Part shown: positions 18,819 to 25,724 of the stretch, piece after piece
Layout of the letters: every line of letters starts with the position of its first letter
Numbering within the stretch: the stretch's first letter is position 1
Assembly: GCA_020631935.1 (NCBI GenBank)
Contig: JACKGP010000004.1
Coordinates: 23,236 to 87,235, forward strand
Direction of reading: 5' to 3'
Source of the DNA: Candidatus Nomurabacteria bacterium
Lineage (GTDB): Bacteria; Patescibacteriota; Saccharimonadia; Saccharimonadales; Saccharimonadaceae
DNA length: 64,000 nt
Program-made: the position numbers and the translations under genes
Notes under the pieces: model-generated
Told to the model about the DNA's origin: nothing
Databases searched by the model: none
What the model saw: the letters and a program-made list of their open reading frames with translations, nothing else

Positions 18819-19595
18819 CTAGTCCTTTCTGCTATAAACATTATGGGCTATTTCGATAATCGAAGAAAATTCTTCCAAACGCAAACTAGCGCCACCTATA
18901 AGCAGCCCATCAACGCCATTCACCATCAAAAGATCTGTCGTATTGCTCGTTGTCACGCTACCTCCGTATAGTATACGAATTGTCTCGGAGGTTTTTTTAC
19001 CAAAAAGATTCTCGATATTGCGTCTAATTACCCTTACGGCTTGCCTCAAGTCATTTGGCGTTGCTTGATTTCCAGTACCGATAGCCCAGACAGGCTCATA
19101 GGCAATAACCATGTCTTTAGCCTCTTCCGCCGTCAAGTTAGCCAAACCACTTATGACTTGACCGTGCAAAATGTCGCTAGCCTCGCCCTCGGAACGCTCG
19201 ATAGCCGTCTCTCCAACGCATAGCACTGGCGTAATTCCATTTCGAACAGCCGCCTGAACTTTATTGCGAATTGACTTCTCGGGCTCTCCAAATAGATGAC
19301 GACGCTCGCTGTGGCCAATAATTGCATACTTTACTAATCCACGCAGCTGCTGAGCAGACACTTCACCTGTAAAGGCACCTTCATCACGCCAATAAAAATT
19401 CTGAGCAGTCAGACTCATCTTATAGCGATCAACCTGCAGACTTAACGGCTGCAAGCAAAGACTCGTCGGTGCAATTGACACCTCTACATTAGTACGTTTT
19501 TTGATAGCTTCATTAAGCTTTAGAACATAGATGCTAGCCTGTTGCACCGTAAAGTTCATTTTCCAGTTGCCGATTATAAGTGCTCGTTTGCCCAC
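18819..19595 (-). CDS. tpiA: Triose-phosphate isomerase
   Basis: This interconverts dihydroxyacetone phosphate and glyceraldehyde 3-phosphate. Catalytic lysine is in IIGNWKMNF, histidine in YAIIGHSERR, glutamate in VIAYEPVWAIGTG, and the phosphate loop in LYGGSVT and LIGGASL. Length (258 aa) is normal. The start is GTG. It lies 64 nt after pgk and 2 nt before the acidic membrane-protein gene, so glycolysis genes head this operon. Lower glycolysis is typical of fermentative CPR. Confidence 0.96.
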   Translation of the reverse strand: MGKRALIIGNWKMNFTVQQASIYVLKLNEAIKKRTNVEVSIAPTSLCLQPLSLQVDRYKMSLTAQNFYWRDEGAFTGEVSAQQLRGLVKYAIIGHSERRHLFGEPEKSIRNKVQAAVRNGITPVLCVGETAIERSEGEASDILHGQVISGLANLTAEEAKDMVIAYEPVWAIGTGNQATPNDLRQAVRVIRRNIENLFGKKTSETIRILYGGSVTTSNTTDLLMVNGVDGLLIGGASLRLEEFSSIIEIAHNVYSRKD

Positions 19596-19659
19596 GCTTT
19601 TACTTCTTATCTTAAATACTTATGGTTATATATTTTATTTTAGTTTATCAGGTACAAGC

Positions 19660-20883
19660 CTACGCGTCTAGTAAAGCCTCTACTCCAGGTAATTTATCAC
19701 CTGCGATTAACTCCAGGCTGGCACCGCCGCCAGTGGAAACATGCGAGAAGCTTCCTCCTTTTTTAGCGTCCCAGTCGCGTACGAAATCAGCCGTATCACC
19801 ACCGCCAATTACAGACGTTACCTCCGGGCTAGTAGCCAAAGCTAGCGCCACTCGAGCAGACCCATGCGCAAATGCTTCATTTTCGGCGTAGCCTAGCGTG
19901 CCATTCCAGATTACAGTTTTAGCGTCCTTTAGTATATCGACAAACTGCTCAATGGTTTCGTCCCCAATGTCTAGGGCCATTTTATCAGCCGGGAATTCAT
20001 CTGCATTAAAACTTTCACGATGACTGGAATGTACATCCTCGCCAGCAGCGAGATCTTTTGGTAAAACTAGAAAATCATCTACATTTTCGGCACCCACCTT
20101 GTTTTTAGCAAGCTCGTAAATCTCACTAACCTGATCTTCCTGACCATCTTCACATTTGCTCTTGCCCAAGTTCACACCTGCGACCCTCAAAAAGGTATTT
20201 GCCATAGCACCGCCAATCAAAATCTTATCCGCTATTGGCTCTAGTGCTTCGATGACAGGCATCTTGTCGCTCACTTTTGCACCACCTAAAATAGCGACAA
20301 CTGGATGTTTGGGCGAGTCCATAACACCACGAATCGAACGAATTTCACGTTCAAGAAGTAACCCTGCCACACTGGGCGCAAAGCACGTTATAGCATCAGT
20401 ACTTGCATGCGCCCTATGCACCACACCAAAGCCATCTTGTACAAAGTATCTAGCGCCGGTATCCCTCGCGATAGATTTAGCAAACTTTTGGTCGTTCGCC
20501 TCTTCTTCTTTGTAAAAGCGTAGATTCTCCAACAAAGTAATCGTATTTTTGGATGCTTTCTTTACTGCCATGCGAACCTTGTCGCCTATGCAATCCTCTA
20601 CAAAAATAGCTTTTTTTCCAAGCAACTCGCCCAACCTTTTGGCTACAGGCGCTAAACTGAATTTCTCTTCACGGCCTTCAGGCCTTCCGAGATGACTTAT
20701 CAATACGACTTTACAGCCCCTCTTCATCAGGTATCTAATGGTTCCTAGACTGGCTTGAATACGAAAATCATCAGCAATTTTTCCATCTTCATCTAATGGC
20801 ACATTGTAATCTACACGTACAAGAACTGTCTTGTTGTCGATCGGTACGTCTTTAATAGTTCTTTTTGAGAATTTACCCACCAT
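19660..20883 (-). CDS. pgk: Phosphoglycerate kinase
   Basis: This makes ATP from 1,3-bisphosphoglycerate. The substrate motif VLVRVDYNVPLDEDG, the basic patch SHLGRPEG, the hinge and the nucleotide site (VIGGGDTADFV, STGGGASLELI) are all present. Length (407 aa) is normal. A Shine-Dalgarno (AAAGGA) lies just upstream of the ATG. It is followed by tpiA. Nothing is missing or unusual. Confidence 0.96.
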   Translation of the reverse strand: MVGKFSKRTIKDVPIDNKTVLVRVDYNVPLDEDGKIADDFRIQASLGTIRYLMKRGCKVVLISHLGRPEGREEKFSLAPVAKRLGELLGKKAIFVEDCIGDKVRMAVKKASKNTITLLENLRFYKEEEANDQKFAKSIARDTGARYFVQDGFGVVHRAHASTDAITCFAPSVAGLLLEREIRSIRGVMDSPKHPVVAILGGAKVSDKMPVIEALEPIADKILIGGAMANTFLRVAGVNLGKSKCEDGQEDQVSEIYELAKNKVGAENVDDFLVLPKDLAAGEDVHSSHRESFNADEFPADKMALDIGDETIEQFVDILKDAKTVIWNGTLGYAENEAFAHGSARVALALATSPEVTSVIGGGDTADFVRDWDAKKGGSFSHVSTGGGASLELIAGDKLPGVEALLDA

Positions 20884-20909
20884 ACTTCCTTTAGTGTAGC
20901 AAACAAAAT

Positions 20910-21890
20910 CTAATCGTTAAAACCTTTTTCAACCAATTTACGATAGTTCCAGCCACTAGTGCTGCTGGTTTTATAGCTCCAATAGCAGTGGGTATAACCG
21001 AGTTTATCAAACATATTTTGCTGGATTTTAGCAAACTCATGCTGTTTTTCGAAACCTTCCTTGTGCAAGACTCCGCTCCATTCACCTATCATTACGGGTT
21101 GAAAAAAACTAAAAAACCTAAGCCTTAAGCGCCATTTATTCAGTCTGGCGATCTGCTGTTTATAATGTAAATGTTTTCTGACACCAAAACAAAAATAAAT
21201 GTGCACATCCATAATCACCGGATAATGCGACCTTTTCCATAACGCACCAGTCAATAGCCAAGGCATAAATGCATCAGAAAAAACTATCCGAGTACCAGGT
21301 CGGGCTTTTTTAATAACCCTACGATACGCCCTGCGATAAAAACTTATCAATCGAAAACCATATTTATCAGAGTCTGGCTCATTAAGAAGCTGAATACCCC
21401 AGATGTGCGGTTCATTTTTATATCGATCAGCTATGCGCTCCAGCACCGAAATAGTTTTATTTTGATTATCTCTATTACCCAGCCAGGATATAGTGATACT
21501 AGAACTGCCGCTACCGCTATGATCGGCCCGATTCTGAGCACCGACCGCTGCGTGCATATCAAGCAGCACCCTAAGATTGTACTTTTTGGCCATTTTTACG
21601 GCCCAGTCCAACCTATCCACACACTTCACATAGGGCGGCTCATCGCCAAACACCCAATATCCAAACGGTATTCGAATTAGCTCAACTTCATTGTCTCTCA
21701 GCCACTTAAAATCAGACTCATAAATAAACATCTTCTGATGCTTCTTTATGCTATCGCGGCCTCTTTTGGATTGAGTTAACTCCCATTCATTTCTTGCATT
21801 AAAACCATCAAAAACCTGTGGGGTCATCCACTTTTCAAGGACTAGCCAACCGCCAAGGTTAACACCTCGTAGTCCGCTTTGCTTTTTCAT
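20910..21890 (-). CDS. Glycoside hydrolase family 5, exo-beta-1,3-glucanase-like
   Basis: This is a 326-aa TIM-barrel hydrolase. It opens with LRGVNLGGWLVLEKWM, the hallmark of GH5 enzymes related to exo-1,3-glucanases. The acid/base is E171 in QLLNEPD and the nucleophile E270 in VMIGEWSG; H-Y-containing loops of the substrate cleft are also kept. There is no signal peptide, so it may act on imported oligosaccharides or leave by another route. TATAAT lies 9 nt before the ATG, indicating its own promoter. Substrate (beta-1,3 versus beta-1,4 glucan) is inferred from the family only. Confidence 0.85.
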   Translation of the reverse strand: MKKQSGLRGVNLGGWLVLEKWMTPQVFDGFNARNEWELTQSKRGRDSIKKHQKMFIYESDFKWLRDNEVELIRIPFGYWVFGDEPPYVKCVDRLDWAVKMAKKYNLRVLLDMHAAVGAQNRADHSGSGSSSITISWLGNRDNQNKTISVLERIADRYKNEPHIWGIQLLNEPDSDKYGFRLISFYRRAYRRVIKKARPGTRIVFSDAFMPWLLTGALWKRSHYPVIMDVHIYFCFGVRKHLHYKQQIARLNKWRLRLRFFSFFQPVMIGEWSGVLHKEGFEKQHEFAKIQQNMFDKLGYTHCYWSYKTSSTSGWNYRKLVEKGFND

Positions 21891-21905
21891 TGGTTGCTAA
21901 TTATA

Positions 21906-22283
21906 TTATGCGCTATCACGAGCATAGCTACGCTTTAGCTTGGCTAGCACAGCACGAGTCTTGCCAATATGGCCAACGTGATTTTCTTTATATTTACGAA
22001 GTTGGTTGGCAAGCTTAGCCTCTACGATATCAATTGCAGCCATCACGTTTAAAGTAGAGTCTTTTGCGCTCAGATGCTTATCTGGTACGCGCAGCAACAC
22101 TTCCGCTTCGTACTTATTGCCGTTACTGCCATTTATCTCACGCAATTTTATCTCGGCAGATACGCTTTTACGTGCATGACGCGGCAGGAATCGATCTAGA
22201 CGACCGATCTTTCGAAGGATATATTTCCTTGTGCGCTCATCTGGAGTGTATTTTACTCCTGTGACTTGGATTGATTTAATCAT
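21906..22283 (-). CDS. hpf: Ribosome hibernation-promoting factor, short HPF/RaiA type
   Basis: This 125-aa protein binds the 30S decoding site and stops translation in starved cells. The beta-alpha-beta-beta-beta-alpha pattern is visible: IQVTGVKYTPDERTRKYILRKI, VSAEIKLREIN, KYEAEVLLRVP and the long helix DIVEAKLANQLRKYKEN. The start is the ATG with GGAGG 5 nt upstream. It has no long C-terminal dimerisation domain, so it resembles the short form. It lies just before tRNA-Glu on the other strand and 15 nt from the GH5 gene. Confidence 0.85.
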   Translation of the reverse strand: MIKSIQVTGVKYTPDERTRKYILRKIGRLDRFLPRHARKSVSAEIKLREINGSNGNKYEAEVLLRVPDKHLSAKDSTLNVMAAIDIVEAKLANQLRKYKENHVGHIGKTRAVLAKLKRSYARDSA

Positions 22284-22405
22284 GTGCCCCTCCTTCCGGT
22301 TAGGAAATGTGGTTGTACTGCTATTATACTCCATTTTTGAATTGTTTTATAGCTTGCTAAAATTGGTAGTTTTTGCTATGATTTCTCGAGTAGAATAGAT
22401 TTTAC

Positions 22406-22480
22406 GGCCTCATCGTCTAACGGTTAGGACACCAGGTTTTCATCCTGGCAATCGGGGTTCGATTCCCCGTGAGGTCACCA
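22406..22480 (+). tRNA. tRNA-Glu (TTC), CCA encoded
   Basis: The full cloverleaf can be drawn: acceptor GGCCTCA with TGAGGTC, anticodon stem CCAGG/CCTGG around loop TTTTCAT (anticodon TTC), T arm around GGTTCGATTCC, and encoded CCA. TAGAAT upstream may be the -10 box. Its 3' end borders a serine recombinase remnant, which suggests it is an integration site. Confidence 0.97.
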
Positions 22481-23102
22481 AATCAGAATTATTCGCCGAA
22501 TTATCGGCGATTTTTTCTATTAACAGATAAGATTTAATCTTTTCTGCGGTTCCAAAACCAGTTTCAAAGTCGTACACAATTCCATTCGGGAAAAGTAACA
22601 GTTGTATATCCTGTCGTATGTTGGTATTTGCACGGTTCCAGAAAATGTCAGGCGTCTTTATAAAGCTCATGGCGTCGTCTACAATTCGCTCTTTCTCCTT
22701 AACGTAAGCGTCAGCCTCTATTCGCTCGTTTTCTAAGTCTTCAATTTTCTGTTTAATGGTAACAATTTGAGCGTTCTTATCTTCTTCCGTGATTTTATCC
22801 ATGATGTACTTCTCATTGGTAGACTTGCGGAGGTTACGGTAGTAGTCAATCTCGTCCGTGATACGCTTAGCGTTCTCGACAGCTTGTCCGTACTCATCAT
22901 TCCACGCTCTCAGCACGAGTTCCTTGAAAAGGCGTTCTGTTGCGGTTAATGGCCGTAAATGCTCCAGAGCCTCTCTAAAACGCTTGTGGGCTATATCTGA
23001 ATCACCACCAGAACTTCTGCCTGTTACTTTCTTCTGACAAGTAGCTTGGTTACAGTGGTATTTACCTCCGCATGGTGCGGACAAGTGTTCTGCAGCCAAC
23101 AA
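22440..23102 (-). pseudogene. Serine recombinase remnant (C-terminal part) at tRNA-Glu
   Basis: The reading frame of 220 codons matches only the end of a large serine recombinase: part of the zinc beta-ribbon (GGKYHCNQATCQ), the coiled-coil arm (about residues 60-140), and the family's C-terminal LLFPNGIVYDFETGFGTAEKI. The catalytic resolvase domain and the recombinase domain are missing. The first 10-15 residues lie in GC-rich DNA and are probably not native; the break is near 23075. The last residues (TSRGIEPRLPG) are antisense tRNA, so the natural stop is also lost or the frame fused on integration. An old or rearranged integrase next to its tRNA target is the best reading. Confidence 0.75.
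22491..22516 (+). terminator. Rho-independent terminator of tRNA-Glu
   Basis: TCGCCGA and TCGGCGA form a 7-bp stem with an ATTA loop, followed by six T. The stem lies inside the 3' end of the recombinase remnant on the other strand. Confidence 0.85.
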
Positions 23103-23134
23103 GGCCGTGAACTACTCGCCGCACCATGCAGAAT

Positions 23135-23461
23135 TCAGGAGGTTGCCGAGAACACGACGTTTCGAAACGACACTGCGGTCGAACCAAAAAGGTCGGTGTC
23201 CTTGTAGCGACAGAGCTGGATTGCCAGCCGCACGTTAACCGTCTTGATGTCGACGATCATCTGCCGAATGGGCACGCCGCTCTTGAGCAGCCAAACCATC
23301 AGCTGACGGACCTCGTCCTGGTCCTCACAGAAGTTCAGCAGCTTACGCTGCGTTGACCGCAAGATCAGGTTCTTCGTCTTCGACTCGCTTCGAAACATCT
23401 CGTCCATCACTGGATCGATTCGGAGTTCCTCCTGCGTCGGCTTGTTTGTCAAACCGAACAC
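23135..23461 (-). CDS. Unknown 108-aa protein of the GC-rich island
   Basis: I do not recognise this protein. It is soluble, mixed-charge and mostly helical in pattern (DPVMDEMFRSESKTKNLILRS, then QDEVRQLMVWLLKSGVPIRQMI). A clear Shine-Dalgarno (AAAGGGG) precedes the ATG, and a canonical promoter on the same strand (TTGACA, 17 nt, TATAGT) lies about 55 nt upstream inside a perfect palindrome. The GC-rich codons match the 486-aa gene on the other side of the shared control region. By position it could be a small regulator of the divergent unit, but no classic HTH is evident. Confidence 0.6.
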   Translation of the reverse strand: MFGLTNKPTQEELRIDPVMDEMFRSESKTKNLILRSTQRKLLNFCEDQDEVRQLMVWLLKSGVPIRQMIVDIKTVNVRLAIQLCRYKDTDLFGSTAVSFRNVVFSATS

Positions 23462-23511
23462 CCCTTTCTGTAGGGTTCGTACGCCTTATCCAGAACATCT
23501 GGAGCGTATCA

Positions 23512-23565
23512 AAACACTATATACCTATTGACAATCTCTGTCAAATGTTTTCATATATAGTGTTT
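23512..23565. promoter_or_regulatory. Palindromic promoter/operator between divergent island genes
   Basis: Two nested inverted repeats share one centre: outer arms AAACACTATATA (23512-23523) and TATATAGTGTTT (23554-23565), 12 bp perfect, and inner TTGACA (23528-23533) and TGTCAA (23539-23544). On the minus strand this gives TTGACA, a 17-nt spacer and TATAGT, a near-consensus promoter for the 108-aa gene. On the plus strand the same elements are 22 nt apart, too far for a normal promoter. The inner repeat is a good operator candidate. Confidence 0.7.
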
Positions 23566-23652
23566 ACAGCCTGCTTAACACCGCTACATTTGGTGTTTTT
23601 ATATCTGGTAATACAATTTATTTGCGCTAGTGTTTATTTTGTGTTGTATATA

Positions 23653-23681
23653 TTGACAATTTATATATTTTGTGCTAATGT
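23653..23681 (+). promoter_or_regulatory. Promoter for the 486-aa gene leader
   Basis: TTGACA at 23653-23658, a 17-nt spacer and TAATGT at 23676-23681. Transcription would begin near 23688, giving a leader of about 367 nt before the ATG at 24055. The region around it is AT-rich, unlike the coding DNA it would drive. Confidence 0.6.
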
Positions 23682-23687
23682 GATAAT

Positions 23688-24054
23688 AACCTCAATGGGA
23701 GGTGGGAGAGGAAACGGGAGAACCTACGGAAGTATCCCCGATTCACCCCTTTTGTGAAGAGGAGTTATTTAACAACTTAGCCAAGTAGTCACTAGCAACT
23801 ACCCAGTTGTTAGTGAAGTGTATAACTAGATAGTCATTGGGTCTTTATGCTCGCTTGAGTACTTTCGTGCTCGCAGAGCTAAGCCCATAATATGACATCA
23901 ACTACTGCAAATAGGATCCTTCCTTTATGGGTACGACTTCATGTCAGTGAATAATCGCTGATATCAAGTCGTACCCATCCAGGGGCGTCCAGACAGCCTG
24001 TCTGCTTCGGCTCTCGGGCCGTCTGAACCTACTACCCCTTAGGAGGGGATCAAC
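23688..24054 (+). ncRNA. Structured 5' leader RNA of the 486-aa gene
   Basis: This gene-free stretch of more than 300 nt holds a series of hairpins: 23790-23815 (CACTAGCAACT with AGTTGTTAGTG, one G-U), 23857-23872 (GAGTAC/GTGCTC), 23927-23978 (13-bp perfect arms ATGGGTACGACTT and AAGTCGTACCCAT with an inner 6-bp stem), and 23990-24025, where CAGACAG can pair either with the adjacent CTGTCTG or with GGCCGTCTG. Last, CCCCT at 24035-24039 pairs with AGGGG at 24044-24048 and would hide the Shine-Dalgarno. This suggests a riboregulator acting on translation. No known riboswitch class is recognised. Confidence 0.5.
23695..23757 (+). CDS. Possible 20-codon leader peptide
   Basis: An ATG about 7 nt after the predicted transcription start opens a 20-codon frame (MGGGRGNGRTYGSIPDSPLL) ended by TGA. 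It is Gly-rich, has no Shine-Dalgarno, and would be read almost leaderless. It may be a leader peptide tied to the structured RNA downstream, or chance. Evidence is positional only. Confidence 0.2.
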   Translation: MGGGRGNGRTYGSIPDSPLL

Positions 24055-25515
24055 ATGTTCAAGCGATTCATCGCAATCATCGCGGCCCTGTTCGTCGCGA
24101 TGGCAACCATCACGCTCGTGGCTCCGACCGCGAGCGCCAACACCAACGAGGTGAAAATCGAGTCGTCCGCGACTTCGACGGCAACCTCTGAGGTCACCAG
24201 CACGATCCGCGCCGTCATCAACGGTGCAACCCAGGTCACCTGGGTCAACCCGAACCACTCGAAGAAGGTGACGAAGAAGCAGCTCCGCAAGGCGCCGCGC
24301 ATTCGCACCAAGTGCACCGCTGCGAACCGGACCACCCAGAGCAAGCAGATCTTCAAGAAGACCCGCGGCGCACGTGTCGTGGTCGTCAAGAAGGGCTCTT
24401 GTCTCTGGAACATGGGTCGATACAACAAGATCGACCTCGGTTTCAAGTGGACGGTGTCCAAGGGTGACGCAGTTCTGGTGCTGAAGGGACGGTACTACCG
24501 TCACGCCTTCGACCTGATCGGCGGCAAGCTGGTCAAGAACTGCTGGAACTTCATCGGTAAGAAGGTTGACCGCTATGCAGACAAGGTCGTTCAGGTTCGT
24601 TACAACCTGGACATCGAGGAAGATGTGACTGTTGAGGCCAAGGCGAATGCCACGGCCAAGGCTGTCGGTACCCTCAATTGCACCAGCGGCACCCTCTACG
24701 GTGAAGCTTCTGCAGCGTCGACTGCTTCAGCTTCCGCCACCATCCGAGTGAAGGTGCGCGGCAAGCTCGCTGCTGTCAACGCCAAAAAGGCAGAGCTTGA
24801 GGCTCAGGTCAAGATCGACGCTGAGGCGAAGGCCAAGGCCGATGCATCCGCGAAGATCAACCTGAAGTGCAACGATGTTCCGCCTCCGGTCACCTACCAG
24901 GCTCCGACCGTGTCTGCTTCGGCAGGCGCCTGTGTCAAGCCCGGTGAGAAGACCGGTGTGGTCACCGTCTCGGGTGCGAACCCGAACACGACCGCAGCTG
25001 GTGGCACCTTCACTCTCGGCACCCAGTCGAAGAGCGCAGGCACTGTCAACGCTGGCGGGACCGCCTCCACGACCTTCACCGGTCTGGGAGTCGGGACGTA
25101 CTCCGGTACGTTTGCACTTGGTGCACCGGTCAACAAGTCGGCGACCTACACGGTCACCGTCGTCGAGTGTGACACTCCTCCCGTGGTTGACCGCAAGCCT
25201 GTGGTCAACATCATGGGGTCTCCCGCTCACCTTTACGTGAACGGGAACGGCTATGTGTGGATCGAGGCTTCCGACCCCGACGGTGACCCCGTCTCGGTCA
25301 AGGTCTCTGCCACCGGTGGAACGATCTCTGGTCTCGTACCCGTGAACGTCCGCTGGGACGGCACTGCTTGCCCCACGGGTAAGACGTGCTATCGTGCACA
25401 AGCCTGGGCCGGCAACACGCCGGGAAGCATGTCCGTGACGGCAACTGTCGAGGCCAACGGCCTCGCCGGTGAGTCTGACACGGCAAACTTGCCGGTTGTA
25501 GCCGACGAGTTCTGA
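24055..25515 (+). CDS. Secreted Ig-like-domain protein of the GC-rich island
   Basis: This 486-aa protein has a Sec signal peptide (KRFIAIIAALFVAMATITL, cleavage after PTASA near residue 28). A Thr/Ser/Ala-rich strand region follows, then a Lys/Arg-rich domain (about 65-165) with four cysteines, an Ala/Lys-rich coiled segment (about 190-275), and two Ig-like beta modules (about 280-375 and 380-480); the second carries DPDGDPVSV, a possible calcium site, and a CPTGKTC pair. There is no membrane anchor or LPXTG, so it is probably released or bound by charge. AGGAGGGG lies 6 nt before the ATG. Codon use is GC-rich and unlike the neighbours. I do not recognise the family; a surface or host-interaction role is inferred. 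Confidence 0.8.
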   Translation: MFKRFIAIIAALFVAMATITLVAPTASANTNEVKIESSATSTATSEVTSTIRAVINGATQVTWVNPNHSKKVTKKQLRKAPRIRTKCTAANRTTQSKQIFKKTRGARVVVVKKGSCLWNMGRYNKIDLGFKWTVSKGDAVLVLKGRYYRHAFDLIGGKLVKNCWNFIGKKVDRYADKVVQVRYNLDIEEDVTVEAKANATAKAVGTLNCTSGTLYGEASAASTASASATIRVKVRGKLAAVNAKKAELEAQVKIDAEAKAKADASAKINLKCNDVPPPVTYQAPTVSASAGACVKPGEKTGVVTVSGANPNTTAAGGTFTLGTQSKSAGTVNAGGTASTTFTGLGVGTYSGTFALGAPVNKSATYTVTVVECDTPPVVDRKPVVNIMGSPAHLYVNGNGYVWIEASDPDGDPVSVKVSATGGTISGLVPVNVRWDGTACPTGKTCYRAQAWAGNTPGSMSVTATVEANGLAGESDTANLPVVADEF

Positions 25516-25581
25516 CAACTCAAGTTCAATGCGTTTGGTGACGCAACCCTACTATTTGCAACAAAGTTGATGCCATCGCCA

Positions 25582-25629
25582 GCATGGCGACAAGGATTTA
25601 GAGTGGCAACGCTCTCCTTGTCGTCATGC
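25582..25629. repeat. Long inverted repeat at the right edge of the island
   Basis: GCATGGCGACAAGGA (25582-25596) and TCCTTGTCGTCATGC (25615-25629) form 15 pairs with one G-U, flanked by a further ATGCC/GGCAT pair. No T-run follows, so it is not a classic terminator; it may end the upstream transcript or mark a former element end. Confidence 0.6.
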
Positions 25630-25724
25630 GGCATTCAACCTTAAAGATTCAGTGACTATCTAGTTTACGCAAATAATAACAACCTAATTTAGCATTAGAT
25701 AATTTTATTTATAAAGGAGAAGTT

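Larger units (their letters stand above)
23076..25640. other. GC-rich foreign-looking island
   Basis: From near 23076 base composition rises sharply; sampled lines in the 486-aa gene are about 60% GC against mid-40s around it, with GC-ending codons preferred. Both genes here have strong Shine-Dalgarno sites, unlike the leaderless genes nearby. The left edge cuts a serine recombinase next to tRNA-Glu; the right edge falls between 25515 and 25680 near a long inverted repeat. The centre (23500-23690) is instead AT-rich and carries promoters. No repeat of the tRNA 3' end was seen at the right side. Lateral transfer is likely; an assembly join is the main alternative. Confidence 0.65.

Noticed and set aside
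22440..22490. C-terminal residues of the recombinase frame as a real protein end
   Set aside because: TSRGIEPRLPG is the usual translation of an antisense tRNA T arm; the frame simply runs into tRNA-Glu.
23528..23561. Plus-strand promoter TTGACA to TATAGT inside the palindrome
   Set aside because: The spacer is 22 nt, too long for normal sigma-70 use without an activator; the box at 23653-23681 is a better start for the leader.
24727..25518. Long antisense frame (263 codons) opposite the secreted protein gene
   Set aside because: GC-rich coding DNA makes long antisense frames by chance; it has no ribosome site, and the sense strand has a signal peptide and clear domains.
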